The translations under genes and the position numbers were made by a program. Under the pieces are notes generated by a model, which saw only the letters and a program-made list of their open reading frames with translations, made no database searches and was not told the origin of the DNA. 64,000 nucleotides of DNA, taken from Lateolabrax maculatus (lineage: Eukaryota > Chordata > Actinopteri > Acropomatiformes > Lateolabracidae). The stretch covers positions 6,104,001 to 6,168,000 of the forward strand of contig CM062208.1 in the NCBI GenBank assembly GCA_031216445.1, given 5' to 3'. Below, in pieces: positions 39,001 to 51,989 of the stretch (positions are counted from its first letter, which is position 1; the number at the start of each line of letters is the position of its first letter).

Positions 39001-41693
39001 AGTACCAGAAAGTACGTATTTAAAGTCTTAAAGCTGCTATTAATAGGATTTGAAAACATCTAACTCCTAGTGTTGGTACCAAAAAAGAGAACTGGGATTA
39101 TCTCATAGAATCATCTAAATATGCTATAATCAAAACAAAATCTACACATATGGGCTTTAAGTTGCCACATTTCAACAAATAATAACCTCTCTTTTGCCCC
39201 AATTAAAGAAACAAATAAAAACCTGGAATTGCTCCTGATTGTATAATATTTATACATTTTTTTAATTCATACTTAAAAGTAAAATATGTAACTGATTCCT
39301 GCAGACACCTACTGATGTAGTAATGACATCCTTTGTGACGCACCTTCATGCGTAGGATCAAGTGTATCTTTAAAACATGTAACTGCTCTGTTCCTTGACC
39401 CCCATTACACTCATGGCTTTGAAAGCTTATTTCTAAGAGCTGCCACCCTGCTCAGATTCTGCAATTCTCTGAAATCATGTATTATTACTCAGGCAGCTTC
39501 CGGACTATTCACTACTAATAAAGTCTGCTCGGCTATGTTTACTTAAGGCTTTGAAAACTCCTGCCTGAGGATTGTTTGTTCTCTGAGTGGTGTTCATAAT
39601 TCATTCCTTTCTTTTGACTATAACTCACTCAGAAATAACTGGACCAGAGCTCCACTGATCGATTTTGGCCTCCACTACGTTAGATGTTTTTTATTGAATG
39701 AATGTATAAGCAAGCCTTGGAAAATAAGATTCTTAGATGAATGCACCTACACTATAATTTATGTGTTTCTCTGATCTTATGTGCAAATGTATACCACATG
39801 TCCTTGTGTCATGTGTGGCTGTGAGAACTGTGAAACTGTTGATCCCAGAATATCTCTGCACCAGTATCAAGCAAATTTCTCTTCATCTGTTGGTCAGCTC
39901 ATTCCCTAAAGAAGGCGGTGGTGCTGGACCATTATTCTCTACTGTAGCACCATCTTTCTGCTTCCAAAATAGTGTGTTTAAATGTATATTTCTCCGCAAC
40001 TTCAACACACTAAATATGTTGATTATGCACTGTTTTGAAATTGTTGACGCCATCCTACCAGAGATTTCTGGGTCCCTGCACCGTGATTGACGAGAATCTC
40101 ATGTGTTGTATTTTTGTGTGTGCCTGCAGCCCATCAGGGCAGAGTCACAGTGGTGCTGTTTGTGTTGGAGATGGAGTGGCTTCTGAGCACCGGCCAGGAC
40201 AAAAACTTCACCTGGCACTGCTCAGAGAGCGGCCAGCAGCTGGGGACGCATCGCACCGCCGCCTGGGTTTCAGGACTACAGTATCCTTTAATGCCCCCGC
40301 CCCTCCCCTCCCGGTCTGTTTGTTGCCCTCAATTGTCGACCACTTGGCCCCTAGAGTGCGCTCAATGAACTTGACAACCAGGCTTCCTGCTAGATGGAGT
40401 GGAGTGGACGCAACTAAGTGGCAAGGGATGAGGCATCTTTGGTGCTTTGGCCTGTGAAAAATCTCTTTTTATTATGACAACACAGTCTATTTTAAGGCCA
40501 CAGCAACATAAGACATTAAGAGTAGCTTCCAGTTAGTTAGCACTAATGGGAAGGGCTAACAATAGGCATCAGTCATGCTGTCAAGGAAACGGTGTGAGTA
40601 GGTTTCTGTAATGGCCGGCTGAAAGGCTGTGAGTGCTCGGCGGCAACACTGATCCATACCAATGAGCCTGCCATAACCTGTCTGGTTTGCATGGTGGGAG
40701 AGGAGACACTGAATGATTCTTTTGTCTGGAGTTACTTATGAGCCGATAATAAGGGCTGTTTTCTGTACTGACTCTGTTTTATGAGTAGAGGGGCTCACTT
40801 GACCTGGGTATAAATAAATAAAGACCCATACAGCAAAATGACATGCGATGTATAAGATAGAAGAACGGGTCAGTCAAAATCAAAGTCTGGAAAATAAGAC
40901 GTATGCCTTTAAAGCTTTCATGCTCTATGTTTTTTGTGTCTAAAAATGCTGGCAGCTTGGGGAACATTTTAACTTGTAACATGAAAAGTGAATGGAAACC
41001 TGTGGCTCTTGTTGCGTGTCTTTGATGATGTTATTTTAATGAAACGTTCAAAAAGTTTCAACTTAATTTGCTTTTTCACTCAACTGGGGAGGAGAGTGGA
41101 GCCACTGATCTAGATCTTTAGATGTCTTTTCACTTGGAAATCGCCTAATGTGTGCTCACTGGTAAGGATCTCAGGTTCCCAGAGAGAGAGCGAGACAATT
41201 GAAAACTCCAATTCCAGTAATTAGATTTGTATCGTATTTTTAAGGCAGAAGGATTTAGATTGGATGGGGGATACTTAGATTATTCCTTCGGCAGTCGTCG
41301 TGTTTCCCTCCTACAATGTGGACAGTGCTGTAATGATCTTGGTGCGTTGTGACTTAACCAGGTCAGAGGACTCTGACGAAATGGCCAGTGAAGAGCTAAG
41401 AGTCATCCACTGACACACTGCAATCCTTTCGCTGCCTGCTGTTACATTAAAACTTTAGTACAATTGTAATTGTTTGGTCTCTGTTTGTCGGTCCAGACAC
41501 AGAAAAAGATCCAAATTAATGCAACCATAGTTTTTCAGCAGGACACAGTTTCTTCTTCTTTGACCTTAATCTTATACCAGGTTTGATGTGGAGACAAGAC
41601 ACGCCTTCGTAGGGGATCAGTCTGGTCAGGTGACCATCCTGAAGCTGGAGCAGGACAACTGCAGCCTAGTCACCACCTTCAAGGGACACACCG

Positions 41694-41734
<41 letters not shown>

Positions 41735-43147
41735 CAGTACACACTAGTGCTGAAATGATTAATTAGTCGATCAGTTTGGTGATTCTCTCTATCGTTGTCC
41801 TTGGGTTTTAAACTGTTGTTTGGAGAAAAGAAAACGTTTCCAGGAGTTCAGGGAAATTCTGATGGATATTTTTAATTATTTTCTGGCATTTTGTAGCCAA
41901 ATATTCTATTAATAAACTAATGAACAGATTGATCTATAATGAAAGTAATTAGTTTTTGCTGTTAGGTGCAGCACTAGCACACACTTTGATGAATCCCTGA
42001 ATTCTTGCAGCCTCAGCCTATTCTTCAGTACATGAGCTACAACATTGTTGAAAATCAATTTTTTAATAATATTTGTTCCTATGTTGTCTGTACAAAAATA
42101 AATAACTGGTAACCTAAATCGCATCACAGCTCTGTCTCTAAGCCCAGATAATGTTTGCGTCCTGCTATGCTTTCATTCACTTACAAATATTAGGTTGTGA
42201 GAATGAACAAGTATCTTTTCCTCGTGGGCACGTGAATGCAGAAACTTTTGATAATTATTTATATCTGTAAAATTGTCTTTTCGAAGCTATGTTAGGCATG
42301 GCTTCACAGATAAGAAAATAATACAAAATAACACCCAATAATGAAATAATTACACCTTTTTGTAGAAATGTATCAGTCGGGAACAGCCTTTGTCTGGAGG
42401 GAAAAGACAAAAATTACATCTTTATTCTTAAATTATTTATTTTATATTTAGAGGAACCTCATACAAACCACCAAGGTTCATACAGTAGCTGCATTAAATT
42501 CACATAAAAGTTGATGCCAGATTGCTTCTGTCAGTCTGTGTTGTCCCTTGGCATGTTTCAGATTAATGTAGCCGGTTAAGAAGTGAGTTTAAGAGCTTTA
42601 AGTCCCTGTTGGTCTTGAATGTTCAACAAAAATCTTTTGTTGCTGTCACTGTGGAATCTGCCTCAACAAAGGAAGCAATTTACATGGTCTTAAATAGGAC
42701 TTAAAGTCTTTAGATACAAGTTTTGTGGTTGCAGTTAAAGGATAAAGAGACATCCAAATTTGTTCAGGAACAAAGGATTTTTTGTCACATCCGGGTATTT
42801 GTTGACTGTCATCAATCATGTACCGTGTAAAATACAAAATGTGAACAGGGGAGTCGTGTATGTTAACAGTATCAGTCTACCAAATAAGCCTTTATGTTCA
42901 ACACATCAAATCAGTTACAGAAGAAATATAGTTTCTAAACTAAATTAAACAAGTGTTATGAGAACCAGTGCATGACAGCCCTGGGGAGTTCCTACATTTG
43001 TCAATTTGGATTCATAATAAATAATAATTAAATCAATTAAAGACTCAGAGCTGTGATGACATTTTGTGTACTGGCCTCGGCCTGATGTGTGTCCTTGTTA
43101 ATGGTGTAGGAGTGTGACTTTGTGCTGATGTGTTACACTTGCATATT

Positions 43148-43178
<31 letters not shown>

Positions 43179-46100
43179 TTGTTGTACTTCGCTCCAGGTA
43201 ATGTGACGGCGCTGTGTTGGGACCCGGTCCAGAGGGTGCTGTTCTCCGGCAGCTCAGACCACTCCATCATCATGTGGGACATCGGAGGGCGCAAAGGCAC
43301 CGCCATCGAACTGCAAGGACACAAGTAAGAATCACAAACATCCACTCTCAAATGTGTCTCTTACTGTAGCAATTAGTTGTAATTATAAATTTGTCTGTTT
43401 TGTGCTGACAGATTGCTATTGTCTTTTTCACTGGTATTACCAAGCTATTTATACCATTTAGTTTTTTATGGTGTTGAATGGTTAATGTGTTGTAATTTGT
43501 ATTCGTTGCAAACCAAATTGCCCCTGAGGGAATATTAAAGTGTCTATCTACAGAAGCAAACTATTGCCTTTTTCACACATGCACCTTGTTTTGTAAATGT
43601 GATGTCAATTTTACAAGTGGGTCTCATGTTTGAATAATCCCAAGAGTAACTTTCTGTTAGAGCTGCAAAGACAATCTTACTCGGTCGGACCGAGGAACAT
43701 TTGTGTGACACTTCCTGAGTTGAATGCCGGCAGGTTTATGGAAAGGCTGCAGCAGCACAAGGTCAAATAAAAAAAGAGAGATACTAATGTGCATCTTCTA
43801 CTGCCTTCATAAGAGCACTGTTATAAATTTGTCTTTTAATCACCCTTTTTAATGCTCAAAAAATAAAAGCATCTATGAATCATTCAATACTGGGAAATGG
43901 CCCATTTAATGCTGTTGAAGAGATTCTTCTCGTGTAGGAGCAATCTATGAAAATGTCTTTATTTTGATTTAAAAACATTCGGATCATCAGTCTCTCTCCC
44001 TTTTCACCCCATTCATGGAAACCGTTCACAGTATGAATATCTATCAAAACACATTATAAAGGCTACAGCAACTAAGAATTACAACCTTGCGTGTTTTTAA
44101 TTTTTATCTCAGTTTCAGTGCAGTGCAATTGCACTTTATTAGGCAGCAGAATCCTGTGTTTTATCTTTTAAATGACGACAATGATATGAGAATTTATTAA
44201 GGAATCTGGGTTGATTAGATTAGTGGATGGGCGTCATGAATGCTCACAGTAATTAAATAATCCACACAACTAGAAGACAAGTTTAAAAATCTATGAACTG
44301 AGAACACTCTCTTCATTTATTTTCCAATTTAACACTGTTCCCCAGCAGTGCCACCACTCTCTCTCACAAATGAGAAGCCAAATATTGCATGAGCATTGCT
44401 GTTTTATCCATAATGTTCCCGTCATGTTTGAACAGAGCCGCCGTGACTGAATCGTGTGCTTATTCATGACACACGAGACCAACTTGTAAACTGATATCAG
44501 ATTTATGTAACGAGGTGCGCGTCTAAAGCCAGCAATGTTTGAAAAGGGCCCATCTGTCTGACTGTGTACATATAAAAAAAGAAAAATAAGTATTTTAATG
44601 CGACACGGCTGTTTTGTCGCAGATTTTTAAGAAGACACAGCGAACACCAATCTCCGTTTCTCATCCAAACCGTTTATGTTCATGTTAACATGCCAGGACG
44701 CCAACCCTTCTGCTCTGTTCTTTTTAGTTCAGCCCTTTTCTTAATTTGTTGTTAATCTGTCCAATACCTGTGTGTGTGTGTGTGTGTGTGTGCTCCCTGC
44801 AGTGACAAGGTTCAGGGCTTGTGCTACGCCTCACACACCCGTCAGCTCATCTCCGGCAGCTCAGATGGAGGCATCGTCATCTGGAACATGGACGTTACAC
44901 GACAAGAGGTGAGAGGAGAGAGGAGGCAGCGGACTGATGGGAGTGTGACATCAACCCAGCACACATTCATACTCAATCTGTGAATTATGACACATTGGGA
45001 AGAAAAAATGGGAAAATATGGAAATGTGTCATGTGTGCTGTGTGTTTTGCTGCCTGTTTGCACACGCGTACATACTCTGATACAGATCAGTTTGTTAGAT
45101 AAACTACTGATGTTTGCTCTTCCTCTTACTCTAGAATACAATATATTGGAGATCCATGAAAGTCACTGGATTAGCAGAATGTTTCTTTGATTTTCTCTCT
45201 AACAAACACACACACAGTCTAGCTTCAGCCTCCTCTCCTCTCCCTCTGTGCCCTGCCAGTCTCCACACAGTTAGTTAGGACTTGATTGCTTCTTTATTTA
45301 CCCAGAGTCACTTTTATTCTGCCTCAGCGTCATTCTACTGCGCATCAGTCTCTGTGGGTTAGCCCAAATTCTCAGTTATGTTTGCGTTTTCCTTTGATTG
45401 TGTTTGTTTCACTGTCTAGCCTGGCTCTGTCCAAACGTTAGAATAACCCACACCTCTAGAGCTCAACAACTATGTTGTATCTCGTTTATTTAATTGTAAG
45501 TACACAATATTGTTTCAGATTTTTCTAATGTCTACTTTTTATTTTTATTTCAGTTAATGAAAATGTTTTTTCACACCTAGTTTTTAATTTAGTTTTAGTT
45601 CACTGTAATAACCTTCCTCAGGACGTTACTAAGACAAAACCCAACCCGTGCCCCCTGTTGTGTGTATCAGGCATCCTGTGCTATAGCAGGGTTTAAATTG
45701 TGCTTTAAATATATTTTGCTTTATGTTGGGAGAACTGAAAAAGGAAAATCTAAAAACAGGAAACATGTATAATGTAAAAAATGTGTTTTGCTAGACCCCA
45801 GAGTGGTTGGACAGTGACTCCTGTCAGAAGTGTGAGCAGCCTTTCTTCTGGAACTTCAAACAGATGTGGGACAGTAAGAAGATCGGCCTACGACAGGTAC
45901 TGTACAATCCCATTCATTTTACCTCTCTATCAAAAGTTCCATAATTATGAAACATCAGACACAGAAACTCACGTCACAGTTCAGACACCAGGTACTAGAT
46001 CAGTAGATTCAGTCATCAGTAGTATGATCTTAAAAACACAAATAAACAACATTATCACAAGATCACAACAAGTGTTTAAACTAGTCCAGTGTTAGCACGG

Positions 46101-47449
46101 TAATATTTCACACTTGACATAATCCAAAATGACTTTACCACCACGACTTGTGACTTCACTCTGGACTTGGAATGACTTGATATCCTCCCCAAAGCCCAAA
46201 CATCAGCTCTTGACAAGAAATATGCTTTGAATCAATCCGACAGCAGCCAATCACATCGCACAACCAGGAGGAAAAGGTGTTTTTTTGTTTTTTTGTCGGA
46301 CCAGGCCAGCAGACAGACAACAGATGATACCTCGGATGATCACATGCAAATTAAAACACTGTACGGTGGTGAACAAAAAACAGATGGCAACAAATAACTG
46401 TAATTGTGTCAAAGGAATAACACACCAAGGCACACCTGATCTGTTTATGTTAAATGGTATTACATTTGATGAAGAGTGCATAATGACTTGTTTAGTACTT
46501 GAAACACAAAGTTCACGACTTGGACTTTATTTGGGACTTGTTGGTTTTGACTTGCGACTTGTCTCACATAGCCAAGACTGGAGACTTACTTGTGACTAGA
46601 TTTTGGACCATCTCGCCTTTTTCAAAACTGTGAAACGAGGAAATCAGACTGTTGCTAATGAAAGCTGACGTGTTGAAGTCCTCCTGTGATCCCCAGCACC
46701 ACTGTAGGAAGTGTGGCCAGGCAGTGTGTGGCAAATGTTCGTCCAAACGCTCCACCATCCCCCTCATGGGCTTCGAGTTTGAGGTGCGTGTGTGCGACAG
46801 CTGCCACGAGTCCATCACTGACGAGGAGTGAGTAACAATCGGCCTCTGTTGTTGTCATATACTGAGTCTTTGTGCTCTCAGCTTTCTGGAGTGCTCCCAC
46901 AGTAAAGTAACCGGCGTTACCCTTTTGTGTCTTCTAGTCGAGCGCCCACAGCCACCTTCCACGACAGCAAGCACAGCATTGTTTACATGCACTATGAGCC
47001 CACCACTGGAAATCTGCTCACCTCTGGAACCGACAAGGTTATCAAGGTCTGGATGGAACAAACAGTATCTGTTGTATTCATGAGTCTCAGATAAGACATG
47101 CACACGTTGGAACATTTAACAGGGTCACTCCTTAGCAGGTTTTTTTTAGAGAAAAGTAGTATTTTTGTTGCACATTTTAAACATTAATGCATTGTTTGTA
47201 ATCTAATTTACCATGGCTGCTCAAAACTGACACTTGCATCTTATCTTAGAAACTATATTTGGAAACTGTCCAATTTTGCAGACATAGATTGGACGGTTTC
47301 ATTTCTCATCTCTGACTGAACTTAAGATAGAGTCAGCAGAAATGCCTCTTTTAGTAACTCGTACACGAGTGCCGTCTGACTTTGACAACAAACTGATTAT
47401 GTCCCGTGTTTATCTGCAGCTATGGGACATGACTCCTGTGGTGTCCTGA
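32891..47449 (+). CDS. wdfy2: WD repeat and FYVE domain-containing protein 2 (12-exon gene, 400 aa)
   Basis: WDFY2 is an early-endosome protein that binds PI3P through its FYVE domain and scaffolds signalling (AKT/PKC-zeta) and endocytosis near the membrane. Exons: 32891-33027, 34578-34645, 36142-36215, 38029-38083, 40130-40280, 41581-41693, 43198-43324, 44803-44908, 45795-45896, 46697-46827, 46938-47046, 47420-47449. Phases agree and sum to 401 codons with TGA, the same length as human. WD repeats are visible as GVISVSEDR, LLSTGQDKNFTWHC, LFSGSSDHSIIMWD, LISGSSDGGIVIWN and LLTSGTDKVIKLWD. The FYVE zinc finger (about 278-355) is inserted between the last two blades. It has SCQKC, the PI3P-binding RQHHCRKCG at 310-318, CGKC, and RVCDSC at 342-347, so all metal ligands appear intact. 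All junctions are GT-AG, but the exon ending at 47046 has a weak donor (gtctgg). Confidence 0.97.
33095..33150. repeat. wdfy2: Poly-C and CCACCT-rich tract in wdfy2 intron 1
   Basis: A run of C bases is followed by CCACCTCC-type repeats, in the CpG-rich start of intron 1. The reverse strand reads as a long G-run with potential to form a quadruplex. The frames crossing it (33009-33212 on the minus strand, rich in glycine) are low-complexity artefacts. Confidence 0.8.
36044..36097. repeat. wdfy2: (CA)n microsatellite in wdfy2 intron 2
   Basis: About 27 uninterrupted CA units, preceded by a (TTG)n stretch. It ends 44 bases before the acceptor of wdfy2 exon 3. Confidence 0.95.
36690..37030 (+). 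repeat. wdfy2: Dispersed repeat, family C (copy 2)
   Basis: Contains 'gagaagttaagggatcgcc', 'ctgatggtggcgctagac', 'tgttgagatatttgagtctg' and 'catttccatccctagagcc', matching the order at 640-985. A related fragment with 'ggtttgttggtttgtccg' follows at about 37140-37255. Located in wdfy2 intron 3. Confidence 0.7.
38190..38240. repeat. wdfy2: CAGTGTGT 8-bp tandem repeat
   Basis: A GT run turns into four head-to-tail copies of CAGTGTGT, just after wdfy2 exon 4 (donor at 38084). Simple-sequence DNA without coding support. Confidence 0.9.
41696..41732. repeat. wdfy2: (CA)n microsatellite on the wdfy2 exon 6 donor
   Basis: The splice donor at 41694 reads gtacacaca, so the CA tract begins two bases into the intron and forms part of the donor itself. 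Confidence 0.95.
41735..41965 (+). repeat. wdfy2: Dispersed repeat, family A (copy 5)
   Basis: Begins 'gtgctgaaatgattaattag' and ends near 'gttaggtgcagcac', with the internal word 'attttctggcattttgtagcc'. Degenerate; it follows directly on the CA microsatellite of wdfy2 intron 6. Confidence 0.6.
43148..43174. repeat. wdfy2: (GT)n microsatellite before wdfy2 exon 7
   Basis: The GT run ends about 23 bases before the exon 7 acceptor (exon starts 43198), in the region where a branch point and pyrimidine tract are expected. Confidence 0.9.
43500..43560 (+). mobile_element. wdfy2: LINE 3'-tail-like fragment
   Basis: The text 'aaattgcccctgagggaata' followed by 'ttaaagtgtctatctaca' resembles the conserved 3' end of fish non-LTR retrotransposons, which terminate in TCTA repeats. 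Short and decayed, in wdfy2 intron 7. Confidence 0.5.
44769..44791. repeat. wdfy2: (GT)n microsatellite before wdfy2 exon 8
   Basis: The GT run ends 11 bases before the exon 8 start (44803), leaving only 'ctccctgcag' as the pyrimidine tract and acceptor. Confidence 0.9.
46085..46610. repeat. wdfy2: GACTTG-rich dispersed repeat in wdfy2 intron 9
   Basis: Two arms rich in 'gacttg', 'acttgtgac' and 'gacttgggact' type words (about 46140-46215 and 46490-46605) flank a different core. I recall GACTTG-rich repeats of this style from fish genomes but cannot name the family. The open frame 46285-46599 has no recognisable product. Confidence 0.5.
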
Positions 47450-50400
47450 GGTCTGTGGGCGACCAGCAGTCAACAGGAAGCTCTGTTCACCAAACTGTGG
47501 TGGTTTCACGTCAGCAGTCCGACTTGGAAGAGAAAGGGAGCAGAATTTCCAACAATATCGATGTCATCTGGATAATATTTAACAGTTATTCAACAACAAG
47601 CAGTGGCTGTTGCACGTTCACAGTGATCACACTGCAGGCCAGTGAAGCCTGGGAACAGGACAGGCCTTGGTTGACACAAGGTTACAGACGGTTTTGGGTG
47701 TTTGTGTGAAGATGCTGTTGGGTGGGGTGGATCTCTGTGTATATGCGTGTGTGTGTGTGTGTGTCTGTACTGTATATGAGTGTGTTGGAGGGGTTTGTGA
47801 GGAATTGACTCACCTTTTTTACTTAATTTTCATGCATTCCTGCCGATTTCATTTCATAGAAACTCATGAAACAGTAAGTGAAACATTTCTGCACTGTGTC
47901 AGCGGGTACCGGCAAACCCAAACGTAAACACTTTTTTAGATGTGAAGCACGTCATGGAACTGGACCTTAACTCAATCACAGACTCAAAATCACTCGTTCA
48001 TGTTTAGCCGGCTATAGATTATCCACAAGAGGAAGCCGTTTGATCAGTGCTACACCTGCTGACCGGCACCACCTACAGGAAAAGAAAGTAACTACAGCAG
48101 CAGTACAGCAGTAGACGTGTTGATGTTGCCCCTTACAGGCAATGAAAGTAATAGCTGACACCAACTTCTCTGATTTATCCAGAAGTTTTAAAAGTTCAGC
48201 TCAGTCCAGCAACACCCCAAACTACAGCCTCAAATGATGATACAGTTGAAACAATGCCTCTCTAAACAGTTTCTAACCAGGATACCAGTCATTGGGGACA
48301 CATAGTAGATGATACATTTCGGACATGTTTAAAAAGTAAAATATACCACCTGTCGAACAGACACTACAGCAGCTATGTAAAAACAGTTCTAACTCATTGC
48401 CTGCAGGGGGCACTAATGTTGCAGGCCTTGCCTGTAGGTGGTGCTCATGATATCGATCATCATATCTACAGTTGCTAATGGTTGGCTGAAACTGCAGGTG
48501 TGAAACCGTCTGAGATGCGTCTCCGCAGCTGTTTTATATCGGCTGACCCTGGTTTCAGGCGCTTCACATCATCTACACTTTGTGTTTTTGGCATCATGTT
48601 CAAGAGGGAAAGAAATCACCTTCTACTTTCCTGAATACATCAAGCCAATATCAGTAACATTTGATTGGGCATAACACGACTAAATTCATGCGACACCTAG
48701 GAAACTGTTAATGGAAGTCCCTGGAGGCTACTTGAGTCTCTCTGCAGCTGTACCTCACAGCGACCACTGGAGAGGACTTTTGAGACAAGTTAGGGGAGCA
48801 TTTCTAATCTACACCCATACTGTTCATCTAAATTTATATCCAGGTGATGTGGAAGGCCACAGATACAAAAAGGGAGGATGGGTCATTAATGTACTCACAG
48901 TGGGCCAGTCGTGTACGCATGGAGGCCTCCGAAGTACATGGTAGCTGAGTATCCACGTTTTTCTTGTTGAAGTGTGTGCGGATGTTTGGCTGCTCGATAT
49001 GACCTCTCTCCTTGAAGCAAACGATGTTGATGTGTAGAAAAACTGGATATCAAGCAAACCTTTTAACCTCATAGAGTTGGTCCATGGTTACAAACCCATG
49101 CCTTGCAAAAAAATACATTGTTCAGACCCAGAGACCTGCATTTTAAATTCTAGTACAGATTTTTAAGTTTCCAAAGACACAAAATATGTCTTGACTAAAA
49201 TTTGGAGAAATGTGTGTAAGTTGAGTTGCAGCCATCAAAACATGGAGTCCTTGATTTGAATATTACACTCAAACATCCATATCTTCATACGTAACATATC
49301 TGTGATGATCTCAAACTCTGCGGCAGTTTAAAGAAAATTTAAGAGGAAAATTGAACGAGGTTAGACCATTACAAAGTACATTGATTTTATTGTCGACACT
49401 TGTCATGAAACTGTGAGTACACAGTTTTTGCCTCAATCCACTGAAGGTTTTGTAATCTGTAAATTAACCAATCAGACTGCTTGCTGATCCTTGCATGTTC
49501 TGTACTGTCGGCTGTTTTATGAGATTATTTATTGTTAAGTGTTGTCTTAATGTGTCTGACATGCATATGCACATATCATCAAGCTTATCAGAGGCAGCAC
49601 ACAAATGTGTCCCGACTGAAAGGAAACTAATGCATGTGGTTGATTTGATTTTGTTCTTGTCGTTACTGGTTTTTGAAGTCACATTACTGTATACGGACTC
49701 ATGTCAATGCACTGGAATCAAGAAACAAAAACATGTCACAAATCGCTGCTGTAAGGAGACAAAATGTTTTGTTTTTTTGTGATTATCATGTTTGTGCTTT
49801 AATGATCAGGTAACTAAAATTAATTTTAAAGTTCGAACCCCACTTAATATTATCCAAAGATGTTTGATATTTAGAGTGAAAATAAGGTTATTTTAAAACT
49901 TCCAAAAGTAGAGAAATGAAAACGTTGTAGGCCGTTTCGCAGCTACCCATAAAGGTACATTTACAGCAGCTGTTTATTCATGAATGTGAGCCTGTGGACA
50001 CTAAGACCTTGAACCATACCAGTGTTTTTGTGAGGTTTCAGCTCCTTAACTTCAAATATATATTGTACATTTCATTTTTTTTGCCGACCAGTTTCAAATG
50101 CATGGTGTACAGTTTGGGGGTTTTTAGGATGTATTTTTTCAGTCTTTCCAGTAAACTGTTGGTTCCCAGCTAGTTGATGTAAAACGGTGGCTGCTTGGAA
50201 CCGTGGTAAAAGAAAACACCCTAACACTAAACATAGTAGCTTGTTTTGCAGAACAGATACCTTTGATCATGTTAAATGGATGTGATTTAAATGGGCAAAA
50301 ACGTTCAAAATCACTGGTGTAGTCCTTTAAATGTAAAAACACGGACTACACAAGTTTTATAGATAGAACAATACCGAAACTTGTGTTGCATCAAAATGAA

Positions 50401-51989
50401 TGACAATGTCAATTCATCTAAAGGCCAGCGGACTATTTTTCTGTTGCAGGAAAGCTGACAGACGTTGTTGTGTGTTTCAGTGTGTCCATTAATGTAACCA
50501 TGTATGTATAAATACATATTAAAAGAGCAGGTTCTCCTACTCGATCCAATATTGAGTCTGTTGTTGTCTTGTTTATCCAATCACACTAACAGATCTTTAC
50601 AGAAACAAAATCACAGGACATCTTCCCCTGCAGCTGTCACTTTACTGCTTTGTTTTGTGCCACAAATCCCTTTTTTAAAAAGAATAACATGTTACGCAAC
50701 TCCCACTTAAAGCATTTTCCATTCCTAAACCATAAAGACAGAGTTTCTACAGGTACGATGAAAAAAAGTCACTCTTATACTTGTGGCTCCTACCAGCCAG
50801 AGTTTAAAAACATAATTTGTCTCTTTGTTACTGGGAAAGCAGAACAATTTATTTAAGTGATGTTTTTGATCGTTCAGCAGTAGTGCAGCATTCATCAACC
50901 CAAAGTGATTTACTGAATCTATTCAAGATTGTTCTGAATTGGCATCTAAATAGCCATTTAGTTCCAAAACCGTCCAAACAAAATACATTCATAATCTGTG
51001 GCACAGTAAATAAATAACAGTCTTAGATTACTATTTCAGTCCAAAATCCTAAAGTTATTCAGTTAATATAAAACAGAAAAAAGCAGCATATCCGCACAGT
51101 CAGCTAATGTTTGGTATTTTTACATGAGAAATTACTTAAAATGATTAATTGGCTGTCAAGTAATCAGAGTAATCAGCTTAATTTATTTGCCAGCTTGACC
51201 GACTATTGCATTCTTAGTATTAAACTGAATTGTCTTCGAGATGAGAATATTTGAACATCAGTAAAACATGAAAGTGAAAATTACATTTAAAGTGTATATA
51301 ATTTGGCCATTTTACAGAATAATATTAAGAATTTGTGAGATTTTGTATCTCGGCCTGAGCTTTAGAGACCCAAGAAATCATTTTTGGTACTTCATACAGT
51401 CCTGAATGTTTTTGTAAAACACAATAATGAGACAACTTTCTCTTTATGGCTCTACAGATAAACGTATAGCAGACTGTGTCTGGTCTAGAGACCTGATATC
51501 GGGCCTGTACACGTATATTTATTTTAGATCTGATATGACTGAACCCAGTGGGTGCCATCTATTACTGACTGTTAACTCACCAGACTAATGCTACCTGTCG
51601 ACTACTCTCTCTTTCCATCTTCTAAAGGGCATTGCACGTCTACTTTCAAAATATGACACACGTGGAAATGGAAAGAAAAACGTATACATACATTTCATTT
51701 CAAAATAACCAAACCTGAACCTGACCATCCACCACACTGTGTTACCAAACAAAATGGCGTGAAATGAAGCAATATATTTTATGGAAGTTAATATAAAAAT
51801 CATCATTTTGTGTTGTAATTGTTTAAAAGCATCATCCTTCTTTCCTAAAAACAAAAATTAAGCCCGTTCTTCAAGTATCACTCAAAAATGTAAAAAAGTG
51901 TCCTTTACATTAAGAAAAAAGATTATGTAAACATTAATAATTATTGAGGAGTGCTTAGTTTTAAACAGACAAGTGCATCTGAAAACATG
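47450..51989. other. Convergent 3' regions of wdfy2 and dhrs12
   Basis: After the wdfy2 stop there is no clear coding DNA up to the dhrs12 stop at 51990. The wdfy2 3' untranslated region starts here. Its end is unresolved: ATTAAA near 50519 and AATAAA at 51009-51014 are candidates. For dhrs12 (minus), TTTATT at 51518-51523 is a candidate signal. A family A-like fragment lies near 51030-51180 and a GT run near 47746-47764. Confidence 0.55.
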
